DNA from: Candidatus Omnitrophota bacterium
Lineage (GTDB): Bacteria > Omnitrophota > Gorgyraeia > Zapsychrales > Fredricksoniimonadaceae
Length of the DNA: 6,701 nt
NCBI GenBank assembly: GCA_016196515.1
Contig: JACPXN010000099.1
Location: forward strand, 1-6,701
Reading direction: 5' to 3'
In this document: positions 1-5,848 of the stretch, in pieces
Layout of the letters: every line of letters begins with the position of its first letter
How positions within the stretch are numbered: position 1 is the first letter of the stretch
Translations under genes and position numbers: made by a program
The notes under the pieces: model-generated
The model's database searches: none
The model's input: the letters and a program-made list of their open reading frames with translations, nothing else
Told to the model about the DNA's origin: nothing

Positions 1-45
1 ATATGATCAAAAAAACACGCCTCGCGTGACGCTATTTGAATTTTC

Positions 46-91
46 CCTGGCAAAGCCAGGCGAAGCCAAAGGCGAAAGCGCTTTGGCGAAG
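46..91. repeat. Palindromic repeat unit downstream of tRNA-Arg
   Basis: Two adjacent hairpins begin directly after the tRNA-Arg 3' end in the direction of transcription. The first pairs 65-71 with 81-87 (GCCAAAG/CTTTGGC) and continues as CG/CG around an AAAG loop, leaving G72 bulged, for about 9 bp. The second pairs CCTGGC (46-51) with GCCAGG (55-60) across AAA. Three imperfect GGCGAA units (60-65, 71-76, 85-90) give the stretch a repetitive look. No T-run follows the stems on the minus strand, so it does not fit a standard intrinsic terminator. The CCTGGC/GCCAGG stem recurs in the hairpin at 5586-5609. It is probably a dispersed palindromic element; copy number cannot be judged from this window. 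Confidence 0.5.
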
Positions 92-93
92 AC

Positions 94-170
94 TGGCGCG
101 CCTGAGAGGAGTCGAACCTCTAACCCTCAGTTCCGTAGACTGATGCTCTATCCAGTTGAGCTACAGGCGC
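94..170 (-). tRNA. tRNA-Arg (anticodon ACG), CCA encoded
   Basis: The reverse complement folds as a complete cloverleaf of 77 nt including CCA. The acceptor stem is GCGCCTG/CAGGCGC, the D stem GCTC/GAGC, the anticodon stem TCAGT/ACTGA, and the T stem AGAGG/CCTCT with loop TTCGACT. The anticodon loop CTACGGA puts ACG at 34-36, so with A34 deaminated to inosine it reads CGU, CGC and CGA arginine codons. The discriminator is G and CCA is genomically encoded (94-96). It starts 44 nt after the stop of the upstream ATPase gene on the same strand and may be cotranscribed with that operon. Confidence 0.96.
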
Positions 171-173
171 ATC

Positions 174-203
174 GCAATTCAGACATGTTATCGCAGGAAT
201 TGC
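174..203. repeat. 7-bp inverted repeat between ATPase gene and tRNA-Arg
   Basis: GCAATTC at 174-180 is perfectly complementary to GAATTGC at 197-203, with a 16-nt loop. It fills most of the gap between the ATPase stop and the tRNA-Arg 5' end. No T-run follows, so it is not a clear terminator. It could be a processing structure, part of a tRNA promoter region, or chance. Confidence 0.25.
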
Positions 204-214
204 TCTGGATCTTA

Positions 215-1576
215 TTAACGATTTTTTAATTCTCTTAACATCCGATCCCGGTCGAGGCCTATTTTTTCCATGGCATCTTTAGGGTCGTCGTGGTAATGCC
301 GGCAGAACGTGGTCACTTCCGTGATGGTGTGCGCCCCCTTGTCAGCCAATGTCTTTAAGACCGCCCCCCTCAACCATGTTTCGTTGATGACATCCCTGGG
401 GGCCATGCCGCTTTCCTGCGCCAACCGGTCGCGGTACACCGTACTGGGGGACACCGGCATCACGCGCTTCTGGTCATAATTGTATTTGAACACATGCGAC
501 AAAAGCACCTTCATGTTTTCCATGCCGCTGGTTTCCGAGATCTCATCCACGACACGGAACATCTTGCCCTCCACGTGATAACGCTTCAGGATGACAAAAA
601 CATCCATCAGATTGATGAGGGACTCCGGGACGTTCATGGGTTCATTGTGCAGGCGCATGATCGCTTCCCGCGCGCTTAAGGCGTGGATCGTGCCCATGCA
701 GTATTTACCGATATTGACGGCCGTGATCATGTCCCGCGCTTCCGCCCCCCGCACCTCCCCGACGATGATGCGCTCGGGGCGCATGCGCAAACTGTTCTTG
801 ACCAAGTCCGAAAGGTTCAATTCATCATCAGTCTCAAGGCGTGAACAGCTGTCTTCCAGAAAGGTGTTCAATTCCAGCGTGTCTTCAATGACGACCAAAC
901 GGTCCTTGGTGGGAATAAAACTCAACAGTGCGTTGAGCAAGGTGGTCTTGCCTGTCCCCGGACCTCCGGCGATGATGATATTGGCCGGCCGGATGGACAG
1001 CCCTTCCAGATACAGCCACAACTGCCCCGCCGCCTCATAACTCATGGTCCCGCGTTTGATGAGATCAATGACGCTCAACGGGTCCATCTTGGCCTTGCTG
1101 ATGGTCAACTGCGGCCCCAGCGGCGCGTCGATGATATTGACGCGTCCGGCGAGATTGGGCAATTCCAGATTGGCGATCTTATGATAACTGGCGCGTCCGG
1201 CGAAGATCAGGAGTTTCTGGATGAACAAATGAAGTTCTTTGGAAGAAGCAAAATTACGTCCGGTCGTCATAAACCCTTTTTGGGCGTGGTGGATAAAAAT
1301 AGGCTTGATCCCATTGATGATAATATCCTCCACCTCGGCGTCGCCCAGCAGATCTTCGATGATCCCGTAAGAAAGAAAATTTTTGACAAAATGGCCTTTT
1401 TCATTCTTCGAGGGGAAAAGGCCGATGAACGGCTCACCGTCTTTTTGGCCCAGAAGCGCATTGAGGGCACGCACAACGATCTCCTGACGATCGCTTTGGG
1501 GCAAAATGAGCGCCATCTTCCCCTTCAATTGCTCCAGTAAAAGTTCTTCAAGGTCCAAAATTTTCTCTTTGCTCAT
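215..1576 (-). CDS. cpaF: CpaF/TadA-type secretion ATPase (GspE/VirB11 superfamily)
   Basis: This is a 453-aa cytoplasmic ATPase of the type that powers assembly of Tad/Flp pili and related type II/IV secretion systems as a hexameric ring. The N-terminal domain carries the family pattern GIIEDLLGDAEVEDIIINGI (71-90). The motor domain shows Walker A GGPGTGKTT (204-212), an acidic Asp box VIEDTLEL (229-236), Walker B region RIIVGEVRGAEA (269-280, E274) and His box GTIHALSAREA (295-305, H298). All nucleotide-handling motifs are present, so it should be active. Residues beyond about 345 form a C-terminal extension with no motif I recognise. Its ATG overlaps the stop of the upstream peptidase gene (ATGA, 1573-1576), which implies translational coupling. 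Two TAA stops stand in tandem (212-217). No cpaE, tadB, tadC or pilin gene is visible, so its partners must lie elsewhere. The symbol names the family; orthology to a characterised cpaF is inferred. Confidence 0.93.
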   Translation of the reverse strand: MSKEKILDLEELLLEQLKGKMALILPQSDRQEIVVRALNALLGQKDGEPFIGLFPSKNEKGHFVKNFLSYGIIEDLLGDAEVEDIIINGIKPIFIHHAQKGFMTTGRNFASSKELHLFIQKLLIFAGRASYHKIANLELPNLAGRVNIIDAPLGPQLTISKAKMDPLSVIDLIKRGTMSYEAAGQLWLYLEGLSIRPANIIIAGGPGTGKTTLLNALLSFIPTKDRLVVIEDTLELNTFLEDSCSRLETDDELNLSDLVKNSLRMRPERIIVGEVRGAEARDMITAVNIGKYCMGTIHALSAREAIMRLHNEPMNVPESLINLMDVFVILKRYHVEGKMFRVVDEISETSGMENMKVLLSHVFKYNYDQKRVMPVSPSTVYRDRLAQESGMAPRDVINETWLRGAVLKTLADKGAHTITEVTTFCRHYHDDPKDAMEKIGLDRDRMLRELKNR

Positions 1577-4125
1577 ACGTTCGGTCTTTTCTTGATGGTC
1601 ACGACGGCAGACTTTCGGGCGTCCAAATATTTCCGGGCAACCCGCCGTATGTCTTGTTTAGTAACGGCATTGATGCGAGCGTCAAAATCTTTATGAAAAT
1701 CATACCCTAAACCGTACAATTCATTCAGCGCGGTCAATGACGCCAAAGCCGCCGGGGTATCCAGCCCCATCTTGAACGTCCCTTTCAAATAGGCCTTGGC
1801 GCTTCTGATCTCCTCATCCGTGACATCCTCGGCGACGAGGGCCTGTGCCTGCCGGGTGAGAATTCCTTTGACACTATCAATTTTATCTTCCGTCGTCAAG
1901 ACAAAAAGTGAGAGGACGCCGGCATCCATCCCGGGGGTATAATCCGAACCCACCGTATAGGCCTCGCCCAGTTCATCCCTGACCTTGATGAACAGCCGTC
2001 CGCTCAAACCGGAGCCCAACAGCGCGTCAATGACTTCCATGGCCCAGCGGTCTTTGTCTTTTAAAACAGGCGCTTGAAAACCCATCATCACAACCGCCTG
2101 TTCTTTGTCCATGGCCACTGTTTTTTCACGGGTCCGGTCCGGAGGCGGTTCCTGAAATTCCTTGAGCCGCGGCTTGCCTTTAGACAATCCGGAAAATTTT
2201 TTTCTGATCTCCCGCGTCACGGACGCGGGATCGAAATCCCCAAAAACAGCAAGCACCGCATTGTCCGCACGGACAAAACGCTGATAATATCCGACCACGT
2301 CTGGACGGGTGATCCTTTGCACCGACTCCTTCGTGCCCAGAACATCACGGCCGAACGGATGGGTCAAATACAAAATTTGAAACAATTCTTTAAAACCGAC
2401 CGCAGCGATGTCATCGTCCCTGGCATCAATGTCCGCGGCCATGTTGGTCTTTTCATGTTCTATTTCATCCGCGGGAAAAGAGGGTTGCGCCAACAGGCCT
2501 TGCATGGCGTCCAAAGCAAAAGACAGGTCATCGGACAGGACGTTCATGCTCAAACCGATGCTGTTGCGTCCGGCAAACCCGGACAAAAAACCGCCCCGAT
2601 TTTCCACGTTCTTTTCAACGCCTTTGGTCCAGACCCTGGACACCAGCGTACTTAAACCGGACAGTCCAGGATTTTCCTGACGGGTCCCGGCATTAAAAAC
2701 GCAATCCATGGCGATGACCCCGGTGCTATGATCTTCCCCCAAGAGAACGGTCAAGCCATTGTCCAGAACGATCTTTTGAATATCGGACTTTTGCGGTTTT
2801 ACTTCGAGTGTCCCGGAAGCCAAACCGCCCTGCATAGGCCTTAAAACAGCAATGGTCAGGTGATCATCCCTCAAATAACGCTGGGCCGCACGTTTGATGT
2901 CCTCATTGCCGATGTTCTTGACGGCATCCACATATTTTTTGGAAAAATATGGGTCTCCCGTCATGGCCTCGTCAACGGCCGCCCGATACGCCAAAGATGA
3001 TGAGGTTTGATTACTAAACACGAACTGGCTTAAGACCTGGCGTTTGGTCTTTGCCAACTCTTCGGCATCCAACCCCGAACGCTGGATCTGTTCAATAACG
3101 GACTTGGTTTCTTCCAGAACAACAGACAAATTGTCCTTGCTCATCACCCCTTCGATCGCGAACATGCCTTTGTCCTGGGGGGTAAAATTAGAAGCGGAAA
3201 TCCCTTCAACCAATTTCTTTTTCTCATAAATATCCTGATAAAGCCGCGAACCTTCCCCCTGCCCCAACGCCATGGCCAAAACGTCAAGGGCATACAAGTC
3301 CGGATCGGCGACGCTCACCCCTTGATAGGCCAAAGAAAAACGGACGAGCGGTGTTGCAAAATGGTCCTCAAAGCGGCGCTGCGCGATCTGCGGGGGCTCC
3401 TGCGGGGTATTGTGTTGGGGATATGGCCTCGGCTTAAAATCCTTGAACGCTTCTTTGATCAAAGGCAGGGCCTTCTGACTATGCACAGGCCCCGCGACAG
3501 ACAGGATGATATCATTGGGAATATACCGGGACTTGTAATACGCGTATAACCCCTCCCGCGTGATGCCGTCAAACAGCGACGGATACCCGATGATCGGATG
3601 GCGGTAGGGATGGCGGATATAAACATTGTTGAAAACCAGGTCGCTCAAGCGCCGGTCAGGACGGTCATGGTACAAACGCATTTCCCCGTGGATGACCTCG
3701 CGTTCTTTTTCAACCTCGGCTGGATCAAACGCGGAATGAACCACCATGTCCGCGATGATGTCCAGCCCCCGCTCAAAATTGCCCGACGGAAGGTTCAGCG
3801 TATAGATGGTATAGTCAAAAGAAGTGGACGCGTTGATGGTGCCGCCCAAGGCCTTCACCTCTTTGGCAATGGCGCCGACAGGGCGTTTGGCCGTGCCCTT
3901 AAACAGCATGTGTTCAATGAAATGGGATATCCCGGTGCCTGAATATTCCCCTTCAACCGCCGACCCGGTCTTGATATAAGCATCAATGGACAGGACTTCG
4001 CTAGACGGCATTTCCTGAACCAGAACGGTCATGCCGTTTTCCAGAACTTCTTTATGGACCTGACCGGCATATACGGGTGAAAAGACGGACAAAAACAGCA
4101 GGGAAAAAAGCAGGCGTTTGACCAT
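1573..4125 (-). CDS. M16 zinc metallopeptidase, two fused M16 domains, exported
   Basis: Predicted 850-aa secreted or periplasmic zinc endopeptidase of the pitrilysin/insulinase family (M16), which typically degrades peptides inside a clam-shaped chamber. I chose the ATG at 4123-4125: it begins a clean signal peptide (MVKRLLFSLLFLSVFSPVYA) and follows the upstream stop as TGA-A-ATG, with an AGG at 4136-4138 as a weak ribosome site. An in-frame ATG at 4152 would add nine residues before the signal peptide and overlap the neighbour by 26 bp. The first M16 half has the inverted zinc motif HFIEH (residues 68-72 from this start) and a glutamate 76 residues later (E148, in GEM). The second half (from about 449) starts with the repeated pattern VLDNGLTVLL but has T493, S496 and R497 where the ligands should be, so it is non-catalytic. 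It retains an R-and-Y substrate-binding segment, VRDELGEAYTVGS. One active plus one inactive half in one chain is known in M16 enzymes. Confidence 0.93.
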   Translation of the reverse strand: MVKRLLFSLLFLSVFSPVYAGQVHKEVLENGMTVLVQEMPSSEVLSIDAYIKTGSAVEGEYSGTGISHFIEHMLFKGTAKRPVGAIAKEVKALGGTINASTSFDYTIYTLNLPSGNFERGLDIIADMVVHSAFDPAEVEKEREVIHGEMRLYHDRPDRRLSDLVFNNVYIRHPYRHPIIGYPSLFDGITREGLYAYYKSRYIPNDIILSVAGPVHSQKALPLIKEAFKDFKPRPYPQHNTPQEPPQIAQRRFEDHFATPLVRFSLAYQGVSVADPDLYALDVLAMALGQGEGSRLYQDIYEKKKLVEGISASNFTPQDKGMFAIEGVMSKDNLSVVLEETKSVIEQIQRSGLDAEELAKTKRQVLSQFVFSNQTSSSLAYRAAVDEAMTGDPYFSKKYVDAVKNIGNEDIKRAAQRYLRDDHLTIAVLRPMQGGLASGTLEVKPQKSDIQKIVLDNGLTVLLGEDHSTGVIAMDCVFNAGTRQENPGLSGLSTLVSRVWTKGVEKNVENRGGFLSGFAGRNSIGLSMNVLSDDLSFALDAMQGLLAQPSFPADEIEHEKTNMAADIDARDDDIAAVGFKELFQILYLTHPFGRDVLGTKESVQRITRPDVVGYYQRFVRADNAVLAVFGDFDPASVTREIRKKFSGLSKGKPRLKEFQEPPPDRTREKTVAMDKEQAVVMMGFQAPVLKDKDRWAMEVIDALLGSGLSGRLFIKVRDELGEAYTVGSDYTPGMDAGVLSLFVLTTEDKIDSVKGILTRQAQALVAEDVTDEEIRSAKAYLKGTFKMGLDTPAALASLTALNELYGLGYDFHKDFDARINAVTKQDIRRVARKYLDARKSAVVTIKKRPNV

Positions 4126-4126
4126 T

Positions 4127-4663
4127 TCAGGAAGACCTGCGGTGATATTCATCCAACAGGCGGCGGATGTCTGTTGCTGAATTCTTGGCGATCTGCGAGC
4201 AGATAAAGATCAATAAAGAGAACGGCCACACGTCCTCCGGTCCCGCTAACAGGCCGACCGCCGTATTTTCCTGCCTTTGCAGAAGATCGCCGTGATGCCG
4301 GATGGCCGCAGGCAGTCCTCCTTCAAAAACATCCAGGGAATGGGTCTTATTGTCGTATTTCAAAGACGGGACCGAAACGCCGCGCACCAGCAAGAAATTG
4401 ACCATGCTCTCTTCATGAGAAGGATCAAGGCCTTCCGGGGAGAACCCTTCCAGTTGGGGGATGTTGGGAGGCAGGATCAGCGACGGGCGGTCCACGACCA
4501 CCTCTCCCTGGCGCACCACGGTGTCTCCGGGGTTGATGGATGAAGCGGACAAAAGCACGTACGGGACATGCGTTTCCTTAAACGTCTGCAGGGACTGGAC
4601 GCGGGAACGGATGATATCGGTTTCTCTTAAGGCCTTGTCCCAGGCATCATGAATATTCATCAT
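4127..4663 (-). CDS. Conserved-looking protein of unknown function, first gene of the peptidase-ATPase operon
   Basis: A 178-aa soluble protein that I do not recognise as a named family. The N-terminus is helical and charged (MMNIHDAWDKALRETDIIR). The middle looks like beta structure rich in Gly and Pro: VPYVLLSASSINPGDTVVRQ (34-53), then a proline-rich SLILPPNIPQLEGF stretch (61-74). The C-terminus holds a hydrophobic helix, WPFSLLIFICSQIAKN, followed by a basic amphipathic tail. There is no signal peptide, and the hydrophobic stretch is short for a membrane anchor. Two ATG codons stand in tandem (4661-4663, 4658-4660) and neither has a strong Shine-Dalgarno site. The first overlaps the stop of an 18-codon open frame as ATGA. 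The stop lies one base before the peptidase ATG, so the two are almost certainly cotranslated. A role as adaptor or substrate factor for the peptidase or ATPase is only a guess from position. Confidence 0.8.
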   Translation of the reverse strand: MMNIHDAWDKALRETDIIRSRVQSLQTFKETHVPYVLLSASSINPGDTVVRQGEVVVDRPSLILPPNIPQLEGFSPEGLDPSHEESMVNFLLVRGVSVPSLKYDNKTHSLDVFEGGLPAAIRHHGDLLQRQENTAVGLLAGPEDVWPFSLLIFICSQIAKNSATDIRRLLDEYHRRSS

Positions 4664-4747
4664 ATAGATATGGCGAAAAATGGCGGGTAGTCGTGGACGC
4701 CAGACGAACCCTGCATCTCCAAGAAATTCAATTACTTGTGAAAATGA

Positions 4748-5560
4748 CTATACGCAAAGGTAGACACGGTTTCGTCTATTTAGGCGACGCCAACTTCTTA
4801 TTTTGCGGTAGTTTTCGATAATTTTCTTTGCTGATAACTTTCTTACCGCTTTTATGCTCCAACTCTTTTCTTGCGTTGCCCGCGACAGCGCCGCCTTCTC
4901 TTTCGTTGATGCCTCTCCAAGCATCGAAAAGATAAGCTCCAAATCAGTCATATGATCCCGCAAATTTTCGCGCTTGAGCCCCTTGTGTTTCTTGTAAGCC
5001 GATGGGGTCATGCCAAATGTCGCTTTGGATATTTCAGCAGTCAATATTTCGTATTCTTTTTGTTCTTTTATGCCACGCTTCTGCCACTGGTCGGTTAGCT
5101 CTTCACGGATAGCGATTCCGCGCATCCGTTTCTCAATCCAGTCATCGCTATAGCCTTTTGCCTTATATAAAGCCCTTGTTCTCTTTGTCGCCAGCTCTGG
5201 ATTTTCGATCTCCTGGATACGCTCGTAACCGACCCGAGCCAACCATCGCTTAAACGGCTCAGCCTTCGGGGATGGTATAGATTGAATAATACGAAAAATG
5301 CCTTCCGTATTTGCGCAATTGAGCTTTTGATCTCCACCGGATGTCTTAACAGAAAGGGGGGTGACAATTTGTCCCCACCCTTTGCTAAGCTCGTTGTCCC
5401 GCTTGCGCATCTTCTTGATATAGTCCTGAACATTAGGCGAATCGGTAAGCGCTAATACGACATCATTAACCACAAACCACCATTCATTGTTATGGATGGT
5501 CTTTCTGATCTCTCGTTTCCGGAAAATCGCTATTTTAGTTGTGGTTATTTCTTTGTTCAT
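4748..5560 (-). CDS. BRO/phage antirepressor-like protein with out-of-frame C-terminus
   Basis: A 270-aa protein with an N-terminal BRO-N (antirepressor-type DNA-binding) domain at about 10-115 and a helical middle section like chromosomal antirepressor/DinD-related proteins. Hallmarks are WWFVVNDVVLALT (27-39), NTEGIFRIIQSIPSPKAEPF (84-103), WLARVGYERIQE (106-117) and GLKRENLRDHMTDLEL (194-209). These genes usually come from phages or mobile elements; proposed roles are transcriptional antirepression or a DNA-damage response, and none is proven here. After about T219 the protein leaves the family pattern: its last ~50 residues are basic and low in similarity, while the expected tail is readable in another frame (4776-4901). 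An internal deletion is likely, and the gene may be non-functional or carry a substitute tail. Its base composition looks more AT-rich by eye than the flanking operon, consistent with acquisition. The start has a GAGAG-type ribosome site about 5 nt upstream. Confidence 0.85.
   Translation of the reverse strand: MNKEITTTKIAIFRKREIRKTIHNNEWWFVVNDVVLALTDSPNVQDYIKKMRKRDNELSKGWGQIVTPLSVKTSGGDQKLNCANTEGIFRIIQSIPSPKAEPFKRWLARVGYERIQEIENPELATKRTRALYKAKGYSDDWIEKRMRGIAIREELTDQWQKRGIKEQKEYEILTAEISKATFGMTPSAYKKHKGLKRENLRDHMTDLELIFSMLGEASTKEKAALSRATQEKSWSIKAVRKLSAKKIIENYRKIRSWRRLNRRNRVYLCV
4776..4901 (-). other. Frame-displaced original C-terminus of the BRO-like gene
   Basis: In a reading frame different from the main ORF, this stretch encodes 41 residues plus a TAG stop. 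It begins REGGAVAGNARKELEHK, continues SGKKVISKENY and ends LASPK. From memory of the family, proteins of this kind end with an (A)REGG-x-VAGNARK-(D/E)-(L/I)-E-x-x-(S/T)-GKKV segment, so this is almost surely the ancestral tail. The join with the upper part lies at about 4895-4906, where T219-K220-E221 of the main frame meets R-E-G-G of the displaced frame. Confidence 0.75.
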
Positions 5561-5585
5561 ATTCTCTCACTTCGTCTCATGACAA

Positions 5586-5609
5586 CCCTGGCTATTACGC
5601 CTGCCAGGG
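5586..5609. repeat. Hairpin upstream of the BRO-like gene
   Basis: CCCTGGC (5586-5592) pairs perfectly with GCCAGGG (5603-5609) around a 10-nt loop. It lies 26 nt upstream of the BRO-like start codon, inside the presumed leader. Its core stem CCTGGC/GCCAGG is the same as in the hairpin at 46-60, which suggests a shared palindromic repeat family. No T-run follows on the minus strand, so a terminator role is not supported. Confidence 0.4.
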
Positions 5610-5628
5610 CTCGCCTGAGCGTCAACAA

Positions 5629-5648
5629 TGGCGGAGAGGGTGAGATTC
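5629..5648 (-). repeat. Detached copy of a tRNA-Ser 3' end with CCA (att-like site)
   Basis: CGGAGAGGGTGAGATTC at 5632-5648 (plus strand) is an exact 17-bp direct repeat of 5756-5772, the 3' end of tRNA-Ser(CGA) from the T arm through the acceptor stem and discriminator. On the minus strand this copy is followed directly by CCA (5629-5631), whereas the tRNA gene itself is followed by TGT. The match covers the part of a tRNA that tyrosine recombinases typically use as an attachment core. It matches the CGA tRNA and not the UGA tRNA, which differs in this arm. Confidence 0.75.
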
Positions 5649-5755
5649 CTTCTCCCCCGGCCTGACATTCGTCAGGCCTCCTCCGAAATCGGCCGCCCTC
5701 GCTCGAACCATTGGCGCTCGGGTCGGCTTCGAATCTCTTTCCTAAAAATGAAACA
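5649..5755. mobile_element. 107-bp structured insert between tRNA-Ser(CGA) and its duplicated 3' end
   Basis: This non-coding stretch sits exactly between the two 17-bp direct repeats. It contains a perfect 8-bp hairpin (GGCCTGAC 5659-5666 with GTCAGGCC 5671-5678, loop ATTC). It also has a 7-bp stem with one bulged base (GCCGCCC 5692-5698 with GGG 5720-5722 and CGGC 5724-5727). I see no gene. It could be a small palindromic non-autonomous element or the scar of a larger excised element. Its high structure would make a stable RNA if transcribed with the tRNA. Confidence 0.5.
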
Positions 5756-5840
5756 CGGAGAGGGTGAGATTCGAACTCACGGCCCCTCGCGGGGCAACGG
5801 TTTTCGGGACCGCCGCATTCGACCACTCTGCCACCTCTCC
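5756..5840 (-). tRNA. tRNA-Ser (anticodon CGA), with C at position 33, no encoded CCA
   Basis: An 85-nt class II tRNA. The acceptor is GGAGAGG/CCTCTCC with discriminator G, and it has a long variable arm built on GCCCC/GGGGC. The T stem is GTGAG/CTCAC with loop TTCGAAT. The anticodon stem GCGGT/ACCGT closes the loop CCCGAAA, putting CGA at 34-36 (reads UCG) and C at 33, where U is almost universal. It differs from tRNA-Ser(UGA) at 6508-6592 at 9 of 85 positions, so the two are probably duplicates. The gene lacks CCA and is followed by the insert described at 5649-5755. It starts 8 nt after the integrase-like gene and is likely cotranscribed with it. Folding is otherwise sound, so it may be functional. 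Confidence 0.92.
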
Positions 5841-5848
5841 CAAAGGCG

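Noticed and set aside
46..91. An intrinsic terminator after tRNA-Arg.
   Set aside because: The stems are good but neither is followed by a T-run on the minus strand.
26..229. A 67-aa plus-strand ORF.
   Set aside because: It is the antisense of tRNA-Arg and the adjacent palindromic repeat, with no independent coding signal.
2074..2655. A 193-aa plus-strand ORF opposite the M16 gene, and similar ones at 591-1040 and 3598-3942.
   Set aside because: They are shadow frames lying wholly opposite well-supported genes and show no recognisable motifs.
4123..4152. The earlier M16 start at 4152.
   Set aside because: It would put nine residues before an otherwise standard signal peptide and overlap the upstream gene by 26 bp; the ATG at 4125 fits better, though the earlier one cannot be fully excluded.
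5557..5826. An 89-aa minus-strand ORF ending at the BRO-like start.
   Set aside because: It begins within tRNA-Ser(CGA) and reads through the structured insert; the residues are a by-product of the tRNA and the palindromes.
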